Assembly (NCBI GenBank): GCA_016209105.1
Contig: JACQWR010000006.1
Span: forward strand, 124,001-188,000
Direction of reading: 5' to 3'
DNA length: 64,000 bases
From: Deltaproteobacteria bacterium
Lineage (GTDB): Bacteria > Desulfobacterota > Syntrophia > Syntrophales > JACQWR01
Shown: positions 43,338 through 51,968 of the stretch, one piece after another
Numbering within the stretch: the stretch's first letter is position 1
Layout: each line of letters opens with the position of its first letter
Notes under the pieces: generated by a model
What the model was told of the DNA's origin: nothing
The model's input: only the letters and a program-made list of their open reading frames with translations
The model's database searches: none
Made by a program: the position numbers and the translations under genes

Positions 43338-43787
43338 GTGAACCCGACAATGGCTGATGTAACATTTATCCAATCCGTCAAGGAACTTTTCCTCTTAATC
43401 ATGCTGGTGATCGTTTTGGGCTGCATGAATTGGCTCGTCATCTATGCAAATCTTTCAATTCGATTTTGGAAACACCGCGATCAGATACCCAGGTATCCGA
43501 CCCGGTGCGGAATCCTTGCCGCAAGGCTGGCCATCGGGGCCGTCGTTATCGGGTCTATTATGGGCATGCTTATATTTGCGGGGCTGCTTATTGTCTATAC
43601 CATTGCCTATATGACGCTCGGGCGTCTGTCTCCGAGTCTTTCTGTTGTTCATCCCTCGGCAATCATTCGCCCCGTTTTAATTATTTCCGTAATTCTCGGT
43701 TCCCTGCTTGAGACCCGGGCGATGAACAGGAAAATTTCTTTATACGATCTGCGGATACTCTCCCTGCGGAAGGGCATATCTTACTGA
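43338..43787 (+). CDS. Small membrane protein of unknown function
   Basis: A protein of about 149 residues with roughly three hydrophobic segments: LFLLIMLVIVLGCMNWLVIY, IGAVVIGSIMGMLIFAGLLI with its continuation, and IIRPVLIISVILGSLLET. It is therefore inner-membrane. No family is recognised. GAGGATAAAA lies upstream; the start could be the GTG I used or the ATG four codons later. It directly follows the terminator of the preceding gene, so it needs its own promoter or read-through. Confidence 0.6.
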   Translation: MNPTMADVTFIQSVKELFLLIMLVIVLGCMNWLVIYANLSIRFWKHRDQIPRYPTRCGILAARLAIGAVVIGSIMGMLIFAGLLIVYTIAYMTLGRLSPSLSVVHPSAIIRPVLIISVILGSLLETRAMNRKISLYDLRILSLRKGISY

Positions 43788-43883
43788 AGCTCTCCTTGCG
43801 CAAGCTGCGGAGGACCCCGCTCGCTATCAAATTCGCCAAGATCCTCTTGAGCTCTTTACTCAAATTATCTCGGAGAAGACATC

Positions 43884-44513
43884 TCAGGGTTTCGTCGCCG
43901 GAGACGCCTTCTCTTTTGTTCTTATCCATTTCTCATAATTAACCTTGAGAAAAGCCCTCGCCCCTTTTGTTTCGCCTTGCTGGAAAGTCCAGCGCTCGAA
44001 CGTGAACTCGCCAGACGGTATGCCTTTTTCCGAACCGATTTCCCTCTTGCATAAGGAATGAAAATGATCGTTTAAGTCGAATATGAAGTTTCGATATTTT
44101 TTTGTGTCGAGATGTTCCTGCAGGGCGATGTATATCCATTCGAAGTAATTCAATTGCAGACAAAACTCCTTCGAAAGGGTGGCATTCCAGCGGGTTGATA
44201 ACTGCTGAAAACTCGAAGTCTGTCGGATAAATTTCTCTTTGGCCTTCTTAGCCGGTTCTTCACCGACCGTTGCCTCGTCATAGGTGTTGAACATATCGCT
44301 GTACGCCCCGCATATCGCCTGTACGGCTTCCAGCCGCTTCTCGAGCAGAAATTTCGCTTCCGTGAGGCCGCTGCGATACTTTTCGAGCGCTATATTCGCA
44401 AAGAAACCTACGGCTATGATGACCAATCCCAGCAATAGTTTGTCGACGATCATCCTGCGTATGTCCAGGCGTAATGCATATCGCAGCTTCTCTTTTTCCA
44501 TCTCGATATCCAT
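43884..44513 (-). CDS. Single-pass membrane protein of unknown function
   Basis: A 209-residue protein. One hydrophobic segment close to the N-terminus (LLLGLVIIAVGFFANIAL, about residues 23-40) is followed by a helical, charged region probably outside the inner membrane (EKRLEAVQAICGAYSDMF, STRWNATLSKEFCLQLNYFEW). I chose the ATG with AAAGGAGAG before it; an upstream in-frame start would add 21 residues without a ribosome site. I do not recognise the family. The neighbouring secreted 107-residue gene is on the same strand about 100 bases upstream, so the two may be co-transcribed. Confidence 0.65.
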   Translation of the reverse strand: MDIEMEKEKLRYALRLDIRRMIVDKLLLGLVIIAVGFFANIALEKYRSGLTEAKFLLEKRLEAVQAICGAYSDMFNTYDEATVGEEPAKKAKEKFIRQTSSFQQLSTRWNATLSKEFCLQLNYFEWIYIALQEHLDTKKYRNFIFDLNDHFHSLCKREIGSEKGIPSGEFTFERWTFQQGETKGARAFLKVNYEKWIRTKEKASPATKP

Positions 44514-44617
44514 AAGTCTCTCCTTTTTCGTTACGATCGAGATTTGCACCGATGGACGGACGCAGTCGCCGGACAATCCTCTTGTCTTCGTATAACCATC
44601 CGTTCACCGCCTGCTTT

Positions 44618-44941
44618 TTACCTGGATTCCCTTGTGGGACCCAAGGGTATTCGCATTTTCATCTCATCGGCGGGCGCCGACGGTGCGGATTCCGCATTTT
44701 TTTCTTTCTTGCTTCCTTTCGTTTTGTGTTTCATCAGCTTTTTCTCCCGGGCAGGCGCGACAGCGCCGGGCGGCTCAGGTGCAGGCTGCACTGCTTTCTT
44801 TTCCACTGAGGGCGCCTTTCGGACATCCTTCGACATACTCTGGGCATCGCCCGTTTTTGCCGCGCCGGTCTGGGTAAAAGCCGCAGACGCGACGGACAAA
44901 ACCAACAACAATCCCATGGTAACAACCATTGTTTTTTTCAT
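44618..44941 (-). CDS. Small secreted lysine/alanine/proline-rich protein
   Basis: A 107-residue protein with a clear signal peptide (MKKTMVVTMGLLLVLSVASAAF). The mature part is low-complexity and basic (KKAVQPAPEPPGAVAPAREKK, KHKTKGSKKEK), likely unstructured. AAGGAGGT precedes the ATG, so translation is probable. No family is recognised. Confidence 0.65.
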   Translation of the reverse strand: MKKTMVVTMGLLLVLSVASAAFTQTGAAKTGDAQSMSKDVRKAPSVEKKAVQPAPEPPGAVAPAREKKLMKHKTKGSKKEKNAESAPSAPADEMKMRIPLGPTRESR

Positions 44942-45141
44942 AGCCGGACCTCCTTTTCGTTGATCGGTTCGTTATCCGATGACGGATCCTCTGCCGTTAC
45001 CGTCTTTCCGGAAAGAGAGCAAACCGTCGGCCGAAGGCTTGCTGATTGCCGGATTTAACCAAGGAGTCGGGAGTGGGAAGATGCAGTCGCTCCCGCTTCG
45101 GTGGTAATGTTTAAGCCGCCTCTTTTTGCCCCTGAGGGAAT

Positions 45142-46449
45142 TCATCCTATCAGCATGAGCTGGACATCCATGACATTCGTCCCGGTCGGCCCCGTGATCA
45201 GCAGGCCACCCGCCTTTTTGAAAAAATGATACGAATCATTGTTTGTCAGATATAGAGCGGGATCAATGCCGGCGCCCCATGCGTTCCTGATCGTGTCCCC
45301 GTCCACGATCGCGCCCGCGGCATCGGTGGGTCCGTCCGTGCCGTCGGTGCCCGCGGACAGAAGCGTTATTCCTTTGCTGCCTTCAATTTCGGCGGCGAAG
45401 GCGAGGGCAAGTTCCATATTTCTCCCTCCCAGGCCGTTGCCGCGAACGCTGACGGTCGTCTCGCCTCCGGAGATCAGGCACAGGGGGCGCCGTCCGTTCA
45501 GTCTCGACTTTTGTTCCTTCGCCTTTTCGGCAAGACGTTTGGCGCAGTCGCGCGCTTCGCCGGAGACGTCCGCGGCAAGGATCTCCGCGTCGAACCCCAC
45601 GGAGAGAGCCACGGCCTTTGCCGCTTTTAGGGCGATCCTGTTGTTGCTGATAATGGTGTTTACGGTTTCCCTGAAGACCGGGTTGCCCTCCTTGGGCGTC
45701 TCGGGGGCCAATCCCTTTACTCCGTTCCGGAGCATTTCCCGGATGCTTCCCGGGATGCTTTCGCCCAGTCCGTATTTGTCCAAGACGTTGAGAGCATCGC
45801 GGTAGGTTGTGTGATCGGGCGACACCGGCCCCGAGGCAATGACATCAAGCCGGTCGCCGATGACGTCGGATAGGATGAGGGATAGTATCACGGCGGGATA
45901 GGCGATCTCGGCTAGCCGCCCGCCCTTCACCGCGGAGATATGCTTTCTCACGGTATTCAGTTCCTGAATATCGGCGCCCACCCGGAGGAGCAGGTCCGTC
46001 ATTGTCTGTTTGTCCGCGAGCGTGATGCCGTCCCAGGGGGAGCACAACAGCGCGGAGCCGCCGCCGGAGATGAGGCATGCGACCAGGGTTTTTTCATCGG
46101 CATCCCTGAGCAACTGCATTATTTCCTGCGTACCCCTCCGGCCGTTTTCGTCGGGCAGCGGATGGCCCGCTTCGCAGACCCTGATGGTGCGGAAATCATA
46201 TCGGCAGTGACCGTATTTGGTGATGACGTACCCCGCGGCGATCAGCTCGAAAAGACCCTCTTCCAGCGCCTTCGCCATGGGACATGCCGCTTTGCCGAAC
46301 GCGATGACGAGCAGTCTGCGATAATTTCCCTGCTCGAATGCGGTGCGAATCCTCCCGGTGTGGCGCACAACCGCGTCATAGGGATCAACGGCGACGAGCG
46401 CGGCGCGGAAAATTGCCTCCAGGAGTTTTTTGGGGTCTGAACCGGTCAT
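45142..46449 (-). CDS. Glycerate 2-kinase (MOFRL-family)
   Basis: A 435-residue cytoplasmic kinase of the GckA/TtuD type, phosphorylating D-glycerate to 2-phosphoglycerate. The N-terminal DUF4147 domain is present (VIAFGKAACPMAKALEEG, then LISGGGSALLCSPWDGITLADK and NTVRKHISAVKGGRLAE). The C-terminal MOFRL domain is complete (CLISGGETTVSVRGNGLGGRNMEL, LSAGTDGTDGPTDAAGAIVDG). It converts a photorespiratory- or serine-type C3 acid into a glycolytic intermediate. A 200-base spacer separates it from the upstream secreted gene. The family call is secure; the physiological glycerate source is unknown. Confidence 0.93.
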   Translation of the reverse strand: MTGSDPKKLLEAIFRAALVAVDPYDAVVRHTGRIRTAFEQGNYRRLLVIAFGKAACPMAKALEEGLFELIAAGYVITKYGHCRYDFRTIRVCEAGHPLPDENGRRGTQEIMQLLRDADEKTLVACLISGGGSALLCSPWDGITLADKQTMTDLLLRVGADIQELNTVRKHISAVKGGRLAEIAYPAVILSLILSDVIGDRLDVIASGPVSPDHTTYRDALNVLDKYGLGESIPGSIREMLRNGVKGLAPETPKEGNPVFRETVNTIISNNRIALKAAKAVALSVGFDAEILAADVSGEARDCAKRLAEKAKEQKSRLNGRRPLCLISGGETTVSVRGNGLGGRNMELALAFAAEIEGSKGITLLSAGTDGTDGPTDAAGAIVDGDTIRNAWGAGIDPALYLTNNDSYHFFKKAGGLLITGPTGTNVMDVQLMLIG

Positions 46450-46558
46450 CGGTCATTATTCCCGTGCGTCGGTTGCGACGTTGGTAAAAGGCGGGAGCCC
46501 GGCAAGAAAATAAATTTTGCCTTGTCCTCCCTCTCGTAATTCCCTGTTCTTTGCCGAA

Positions 46559-47140
46559 TTATCTCGGCATCCTGATGGAACTTCCCACCGTGAGGAAGAT
46601 ATCCGTGCCCCTTCCCCGGTAATGGACGGGCTTGATTTTATCAATCCTGATCTTGAAATCCTCGGTGAGGGCATCTTTGTCTACGGTTACGGAAACGACC
46701 CTTCCCAAGACGACAAAATGGTCTCCCGCCTCCTTGATCCATTCCACGCGGCACTCGAAGTGGATTTTGCACTCCGCTATCCTGGCTGCCGTCACTTTTA
46801 CTCCGGGCAGTTCATGCAGTCGGGCTTCCGCCAGTTCGTTTACTTCCGGCGGATATCTCTTCGCCGTGACCATCAGTTTTTTTAAGATATCCTCTCCCGC
46901 GACATTAATGACAAATTCGCCGGTTCTTTTTACATTGTGGTACGTGTCCTTGCTTTCCCCGACACCGAACGCAATGAACGGCGGATTGTGACAGACCTCC
47001 ATGCACATGGCAAACGGGGCGGCATTGCTTTCACCCTGGTTATTCCTGGTCGTGATGATTACCACGGGATTATAGTTGCCGATTACTCGATCCATATGTT
47101 CCGGGGGGACTTCCACGAATATTTCTTTACCCGTATTCAT
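46559..47140 (-). CDS. Flavin-reductase-like FMN-binding split-barrel protein
   Basis: A 193-residue protein of the flavin reductase/FMN-binding split-barrel fold: VVIITTRNNQGESNAAPFAM at the start binds FMN phosphate, followed by PPFIAFGVGESKDTYHNVKRTGEFVINV. The C-terminus (FVVLGRVVSVTVDKDAL) completes the barrel. Family members reduce free flavin or act as small flavoproteins with ferredoxin-type partners. A good GGAGGG-type ribosome site precedes the ATG. It lies between the nuclease and glycerate kinase genes on the same strand, but no functional link to either is apparent. Confidence 0.85.
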   Translation of the reverse strand: MNTGKEIFVEVPPEHMDRVIGNYNPVVIITTRNNQGESNAAPFAMCMEVCHNPPFIAFGVGESKDTYHNVKRTGEFVINVAGEDILKKLMVTAKRYPPEVNELAEARLHELPGVKVTAARIAECKIHFECRVEWIKEAGDHFVVLGRVVSVTVDKDALTEDFKIRIDKIKPVHYRGRGTDIFLTVGSSIRMPR

Positions 47141-47204
47141 CCTGTTCCCTCCTTTCCGGGAAAGACATGAAACTTCTGCGCGTATTGAGACGATTTGGTG
47201 GGGA

Positions 47205-47789
47205 TCAACTGCTGCGGGTTCTTCCCGTTAACATTCCTCCGTTGTGTTTGCTCCTATTCAGAAAACGTCTGAACTCCCAGGGGGGCTGGGGGTTATTTTG
47301 TCTCCAGAGTCCCCGGCGTTTCCTCCGGGCCTGTTCTTCAAGCCGGGTAAACTCGGAGACAGAGGGGGTATCGAGATATTGTTTATAGGCCCAGGCATAT
47401 CCCTCCGCCACCATTTCCTGGTTGATATTCTTTTCTGCCAACCAGACCACCGCTACCAGCCGATTGTACCTGTCTTTGTCCATTACTTCCACGGTTACTT
47501 TTTTGTGGTGGATCAGGCCCTCCAACGTTCGAAATGCCTGCTCGCCGTAGGGTTGCCCTGGTTTGCTGACGAGACCTGTTTTCTTGCTGGACTTCTCCGT
47601 TTCCGGGGCGTCTATGCCGTAGAGGCGAACCTTCAGCTTTGTTCCCCTGGCGTCCCGCACGTTGATGGTGTCTCCGTCGGATACCTTGACGACGATACCC
47701 TCTACCGTGCGGAGAATAGTCTTCGCCTGGGCGAATGCGGGTGAGAACAGCAGCGCTGCCAGCGTGAGAATGGTAAAAATCTTTTTCAT
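47205..47789 (-). CDS. Secreted staphylococcal-nuclease-like protein
   Basis: A 194-residue protein with a signal peptide (MKKIFTILTLAALLFSPAFAQA) and a complete SNase domain: VSDGDTINVRDARGTKLKVRLYGIDAPE (metal-binding aspartates, catalytic arginine and glutamate) and KDRYNRLVAVVWL (second arginine). These residues are intact, so a calcium-dependent DNase/RNase acting in the periplasm or outside the cell is predicted. The C-terminal ~40 residues are basic. A GGGAG ribosome site precedes the ATG. Confidence 0.93.
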   Translation of the reverse strand: MKKIFTILTLAALLFSPAFAQAKTILRTVEGIVVKVSDGDTINVRDARGTKLKVRLYGIDAPETEKSSKKTGLVSKPGQPYGEQAFRTLEGLIHHKKVTVEVMDKDRYNRLVAVVWLAEKNINQEMVAEGYAWAYKQYLDTPSVSEFTRLEEQARRKRRGLWRQNNPQPPWEFRRFLNRSKHNGGMLTGRTRSS

Positions 47790-47924
47790 TTTTTTGCTCC
47801 CATAACCGGTTTTCTTTCTTTATCGTGTTATTTTCTTGCGGGCTTTAATCCATTATTTCGGTATGCCTGAAAATTCTGCCGCGCGTCAACGGACAAGGTC
47901 CAGGATATGTCCCGATTATATTTC

Positions 47925-47953
47925 TTGTTGTTTTCAGCGGTGGTCACTATAAT
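47925..47953 (+). promoter_or_regulatory. Sigma-70 promoter before the 197-residue membrane protein gene
   Basis: TTGTTG (47925-47930), 17 bases and an exact TATAAT (47948-47953). Its gene begins 59 bases further on. Confidence 0.75.
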
Positions 47954-48012
47954 ACGGCATTGGCAGACCGTAGACAGGATCGGCATCCGTTTTTTGAAGA
48001 AAAGGGGAAACA

Positions 48013-48606
48013 ATGAACCGGAACATCAGCGATTTGGTCAGCCGCATCAAGGACCTTGAAGAGGAGCTGGAAAGGGAATTCGGCAAACGGCGGGAGGAAT
48101 TCCATTTCATTATCGAGAAGAAGCGCATCCGTTTTGCGGAAGAAATGATCGCCGTGCACAAGCGACTGAAGACCGGCGTAATCCGCTACATCCTTGAGGC
48201 GCATCCCCTCAATATCCTTACCGCGCCGATCATCTACGCCGGCTTCATTCCCTTTCTGTTTCTTGATATTTTTGTGACCGTCTATCAGGCTGTCTGTTTC
48301 CCCGTATACGGAATCCCCAAAGTGCGCCGCGCCGACTACCTGGTATTCGACCGGGAAGAGCTTCCTTACCTGAACATTATCGAAAAATTCAACTGTTTTT
48401 ACTGCTCCTACGGCAACGGTCTCGCTTCCTATGTCAGGGAAATCGGCGCCCGCACCGAGCAGTACTGGTGCCCGATCAAGCATGCCCGGCGCATCCGCGA
48501 CGCCCATGCCCATTACAGCAAGTTTTTTGAGTTCGGAGATGCCGAAAGTTTTGCGAAAGGACTGGAGCGGTTGAGAAAAGAGTTCGAGAAGCATGAGGCG
48601 AAGTGA
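48013..48606 (+). CDS. Conserved membrane-associated protein with a CxxC-containing motif
   Basis: A 197-residue protein. A charged N-terminal helix (about 1-60, likely coiled coil: IKDLEEELEREFGKRREEF) is followed by a hydrophobic segment (LTAPIIYAGFIPFLFLDIFV). A cysteine-bearing motif FNCFYCSYGNG (about 135-145) and YWCPIKHARRIRDAHAHY come next, and the C-terminus is again charged. I recognise it as a conserved uncharacterised protein but cannot name a function. The CFYC pair with a nearby cysteine and histidines could bind a metal. A promoter with exact TATAAT lies upstream. Confidence 0.7.
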   Translation: MNRNISDLVSRIKDLEEELEREFGKRREEFHFIIEKKRIRFAEEMIAVHKRLKTGVIRYILEAHPLNILTAPIIYAGFIPFLFLDIFVTVYQAVCFPVYGIPKVRRADYLVFDREELPYLNIIEKFNCFYCSYGNGLASYVREIGARTEQYWCPIKHARRIRDAHAHYSKFFEFGDAESFAKGLERLRKEFEKHEAK

Positions 48607-48745
48607 AGCGGCAGAAAACCGCCTCAAGAAGGGGTGGCCGGTTTACTACGGCATGATTCACCGGAGGCTGGTATAACGAACGCTGGCGGGGAATATTCCT
48701 CAAACGCCGCCAGAGTTAAACGGGTTTCATGGAGAGGCTGAAAAA

Positions 48746-48985
48746 ATGACGTTTAAAATGATCATAACCCTTATTCTTGCCGGTCTTGCGGTTCTATTCA
48801 TCATCCAGAATTCCGATGTGGTGCAGGTAAGCTTTCTGATCTGGCACATAACCCTGTCGCGCGCCTTGCTCATATTCTTCTCTCTGCTTATCGGTTTTAT
48901 CATCGGATGGTTTATGAATGGTTATTTTTCCTATCGCAGGGCCAAAAGGGAATTCGAGAGCGAGCGCAGCATCTTGAAGAGGTAA
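48746..48985 (+). CDS. lapA: LapA-domain (DUF1049) small inner-membrane protein
   Basis: A 79-residue protein with two membrane segments (IITLILAGLAVLFIIQNSD and ALLIFFSLLIGFIIGWFMNGY) separated by VVQVSFLIWHITLS, the pattern of the LapA/YciS family. LapA pairs with the TPR protein LapB to control lipopolysaccharide synthesis in Enterobacteria; here it is stand-alone. The C-terminal RRAKREFESERS is a cytoplasmic helix. A perfect hairpin follows the gene. Confidence 0.85.
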   Translation: MTFKMIITLILAGLAVLFIIQNSDVVQVSFLIWHITLSRALLIFFSLLIGFIIGWFMNGYFSYRRAKREFESERSILKR

Positions 48986-49022
48986 GCGAGCGCAGCCCAA
49001 GCGGCGCCGGCTTTTAAGAATC

Positions 49023-49056
49023 GGAGAATCTCCGCAGCTTGCTGCGGAGATTCTCC
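49023..49056. terminator. Perfect inverted repeat between convergent genes, possible bidirectional terminator
   Basis: GGAGAATCTCCGCAGC (49023-49038) and GCTGCGGAGATTCTCC (49041-49056) form a 16-bp perfect repeat with a two-base centre. It lies between the LapA-type gene and the Bug gene, which end towards each other. No T run follows on either strand, so intrinsic termination is not certain. Confidence 0.45.
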
Positions 49057-49072
49057 ACGAGGGGAAGGGACG

Positions 49073-50098
49073 TCACTTAAAAAGAATCTCTTTCAACTTA
49101 GCCAATATCACAGGATCACGCTTGAAAATTCCTGTAACGGTCTTTTCCAGATCCTCACCTGATGTCGGCTCGAGGTTCAGTTGAGCCTTTTCCGCCTCTG
49201 CAAGGAATGCCTTGTCTTTCAAGGTATCTTCGAAGGCCTTGCGGAGGACTTGCTCCCGTTCCTTGGCTATCCCGGGAGGTAAAACAAGGGGGCGGGAAAA
49301 AATGCCGTTACTGTGGATGCCCACCTCGATCAACTGACGCGCCTCATCGGTTTTTGCAAGATTAATTGCCAGGGGGAGTTGAGGGAGGTCCGGAAGCGGC
49401 TTGGGGACCGCCTGTATGACAGGAATGACATCCCCCGCTTTCAGAGACTTTTGAAAGGTCGTGCTTATGGAGTCCCATCCCCAACAGCTTCCGTCCAACT
49501 CCCCGCTCTCTATGGCGAGACGGACGTCCGCAGTGCCCTTGTAGCCTGAAACGAGTTGTATGGGAAGCCCCAACGCTGCTTTGAGGACCCGAATAACCTG
49601 ATCGAGGATCGAGTTTGGTCCCAACCCGCCCAATTTTACCACTTTTCCCGATGTCCTCCATTTATCAACGCTCGAAACGCCGCTTTTTTTGGTGAGGATA
49701 CAGACAGCGTTTTCCTTTGCAAGGGCGCCGATGAACCTGAATTTCCGCGCATCGAATTCAATTCCCGGTTGCCCCAGGAGTTGACTTATGAATAGATTGC
49801 CTACGAAGTGACCGATGGTGAGTCCGTCAGGTTTTGCTACTCTATAGAGGTAATTGGCTGAAATCAGACTTCCGGCGCCCGTCATGTTCTCAACGATTAT
49901 TGTGGGGTTCCCGGGAATGTGTTTCCCCATATGCCTTGAAAGCAGCCTGGCGTACACATCGAAACCACCGCCGGCGGAGAACCCCACGACGATGCGAATG
50001 GTTTTCCCTTCATAAAAAGATCCGGCAGCATACGCAATAGAATGAATCGAGATGAACACCATCATCGTTATTGCCGCAACGAAAAGCCTTTTTCTCAT
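49073..50098 (-). CDS. Bug/TctC-family solute-binding receptor (orphan)
   Basis: A 341-residue periplasmic binding protein with a signal peptide (MRKRLFVAAITMMVFISIHSIAYA). It matches the Bug family (GKTIRIVVGFSAGGGFDVYARLLSRHMGKHIPGNPTIIVENMTGAGSLISANYL). The start I chose follows GGAGGTGGGAG; a longer frame upstream would add 26 residues and remove the signal peptide from the N-terminus. No transporter membrane subunits accompany it. The isochorismatase-like and nitrilase genes precede it on the same strand, suggesting it recognises an acid produced or consumed by them; the ligand is unknown. Confidence 0.9.
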   Translation of the reverse strand: MRKRLFVAAITMMVFISIHSIAYAAGSFYEGKTIRIVVGFSAGGGFDVYARLLSRHMGKHIPGNPTIIVENMTGAGSLISANYLYRVAKPDGLTIGHFVGNLFISQLLGQPGIEFDARKFRFIGALAKENAVCILTKKSGVSSVDKWRTSGKVVKLGGLGPNSILDQVIRVLKAALGLPIQLVSGYKGTADVRLAIESGELDGSCWGWDSISTTFQKSLKAGDVIPVIQAVPKPLPDLPQLPLAINLAKTDEARQLIEVGIHSNGIFSRPLVLPPGIAKEREQVLRKAFEDTLKDKAFLAEAEKAQLNLEPTSGEDLEKTVTGIFKRDPVILAKLKEILFK

Positions 50099-50244
50099 GT
50101 CTCCCACCTCCATAATCCAGATTGCATATCCTTGCTCAATACTACCGACACAAGCCTCATGCTCTTTTTCCCTCATAGGGAAGTTCTTCCCGAATGAAAA
50201 TACCTTGCGAGAGGGGATAGCGCCGTTTCGTGTCCATTCGGAAG

Positions 50245-50979
50245 CTATTTGGCTTTATCCCATAGCTGCATGATCTCCTTGCTGGTACTCACGAAACCGT
50301 ATTGACTGCCGATCAGGTTAATGGCGCATTCCTGACGGGCCGGCTGCGGCGATGCGCTGAGGTCTTTGGCCAACACGACATAATATCCAAGGTGGAAACC
50401 GTGCCTCAGGGTCGTGTCAACACAAACCGCGCTGTCAATTCCGCTGAAAATAATGGATTTTATTCCCCGGTTCTGCAGCAGCGTGTTCAAATCGCCATCC
50501 GCAAAGGCATCAAATCCGTGTTTGATAACCACGGGTTCATTCGGCAATGGTTTGTTCAGCTTGTCGGGAAACTCGGCTCCTTTGCTTCCCCTCATACAAA
50601 CCGGCGCAGTCTGCCTTCTGATCATTCTGGCCTTGTAGGGGGGCAGATCCAAATCGCCGGCATGGACGGTATAGGTATACAAAACCGGCACCCCTAATTT
50701 TCTGCATTTTTCGATGAAGGCATTCAGGGGAGACAAAATCTCTTCGCAGGGATTTGTTTTCCCGGCGGGGGTGCTCAATTTCCCCTTTCCATAGACGAAG
50801 TCGTTTTGAACATCTACAATGACCAAAGCGGTATGCCGAGGATTGATCGTTTCTTCCAGGGTGACCAGGACTTTTTCTCCTTGCCTCACATAATCAGACG
50901 GAAGATCGCCCGCAAAGGAAAGAGAAACCAAACAGCTTAACAAGAAAACCGAGATTACATAACCGGATAGAACCTTCAT
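50245..50979 (-). CDS. Exported isochorismatase-family cysteine hydrolase
   Basis: A 244-residue protein with a signal peptide (MKVLSGYVISVFLLSCLVSLSFAG). The isochorismatase-like fold keeps all three catalytic residues: Asp56 (ALVIVDVQNDF), Lys153 (VVIKHGFDAF) and Cys186 (GIDSAVCVDTTLRHGF). Family members are nicotinamidases, ureido- and biuret-type amidohydrolases, and others, nearly all cytoplasmic, so secretion is unusual. It is flanked by a nitrilase and a Bug receptor gene in the same direction, pointing to degradation of an amide or nitrile outside the cytoplasm. Substrate not predictable. Confidence 0.82.
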   Translation of the reverse strand: MKVLSGYVISVFLLSCLVSLSFAGDLPSDYVRQGEKVLVTLEETINPRHTALVIVDVQNDFVYGKGKLSTPAGKTNPCEEILSPLNAFIEKCRKLGVPVLYTYTVHAGDLDLPPYKARMIRRQTAPVCMRGSKGAEFPDKLNKPLPNEPVVIKHGFDAFADGDLNTLLQNRGIKSIIFSGIDSAVCVDTTLRHGFHLGYYVVLAKDLSASPQPARQECAINLIGSQYGFVSTSKEIMQLWDKAK

Positions 50980-51023
50980 TTCCTATGCCTCCTTTTTTTG
51001 TTAATGCCTCTGACGGTTGTTTG

Positions 51024-51968
51024 CTATAGTGGTTTCCGATGAAGGGAAAACTCCCCTAATTCCTGCGTGTAGGGCTCCCGGTTTACCAGCACCTTAAATA
51101 TATCGGGGCGTCCGTGGTAGCCGGTCTCATCCCTCCGGGGATAGGCGCGGATGGCGCTTTCCAGATCAATATCGCCGACCACGATGCCTTCTCCCTCAGG
51201 AAGGGGCCCCGCCACTATCTCCCCCTGGGGGGAAATGATTGCACTCCATCCCCCGGGACCTTTCAACTTGAACATTTCGATCTCTCGTTCAGACGCACAG
51301 GACTGTACGCCGATAACATAGGTCGGCGTTGATAGCGCATGCGTGATGCAGGCCGCCTCCATGCATTTACTGAAGTGGGGGCCCCTCCGGGCGGAACCCG
51401 CGAGCCAAATCCCCGCGTGCACCTGTTCTCCCTGGCTGGCAAGGACGTGGCGCGATAAGTTGCTCAAGTTCTCCCGGCAGATCAGTCCCCCGATGACACC
51501 GAACTCCGTATTGAATACCTCCAGGCTGTCCCCGCCTCCCATCGCCCAGATAATCTTTTCAACATAGGTGCCCATTAACTTCCGGTGCGCTCCCAGGAGG
51601 TTGCCTTTCCGATCAATGAAAAGCATCGTATTGTAAAGAACCTTCCCATGGCGCTCGTTTACCCCCACGATGAGAAAAGCCTGAATCCTCTTGGCTGTTT
51701 CGCAAAGCTTTTGCGTCGTCTTGCCGGGGATATCCACAGAGTTTTTGTAAAGTTCCACGTAGCGATCGTAGTTTTCCGGCGATGACCAAATCCAGTGGGG
51801 GCTTCCCGGAATGATCACTTCAGGGAAAACGATAAGCTCCGCACCCTGTGCCCGTGCCTTTTCGGCCAGATCACATATCTTATCCGTTGTTGCGTCCCGA
51901 TCCCCCCATACCGCCGCCATTTGCACGCCTGCCGCTTTGTACCTGGGAAAACGATCATCCATATTCAC
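51024..51968 (-). CDS. Nitrilase/carbon-nitrogen hydrolase superfamily enzyme
   Basis: A 314-residue cytoplasmic enzyme with the catalytic triad visible: Glu50 (LIVFPEVIIPG), Lys130 (LGAHRKLMGT) and Cys164 (VIGGLICRENLSN). The order and spacing fit the nitrilase branch, where the motif is typically C-x-E-N. It cleaves nitriles or amides to carboxylic acids. It is the first gene of the minus-strand trio with the exported hydrolase and the Bug receptor, whose product might be an organic acid. No signal peptide is seen, so the acid would be made in the cytoplasm while the partner hydrolase works outside. Confidence 0.88.
   Translation of the reverse strand: MNMDDRFPRYKAAGVQMAAVWGDRDATTDKICDLAEKARAQGAELIVFPEVIIPGSPHWIWSSPENYDRYVELYKNSVDIPGKTTQKLCETAKRIQAFLIVGVNERHGKVLYNTMLFIDRKGNLLGAHRKLMGTYVEKIIWAMGGGDSLEVFNTEFGVIGGLICRENLSNLSRHVLASQGEQVHAGIWLAGSARRGPHFSKCMEAACITHALSTPTYVIGVQSCASEREIEMFKLKGPGGWSAIISPQGEIVAGPLPEGEGIVVGDIDLESAIRAYPRRDETGYHGRPDIFKVLVNREPYTQELGEFSLHRKPL

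Noticed and set aside
43681-43929. An 82-codon minus-strand frame overlapping the end of the 209-residue membrane protein gene
   Set aside because: No clear ribosome site, basic low-complexity product, and it overlaps real genes on both sides.
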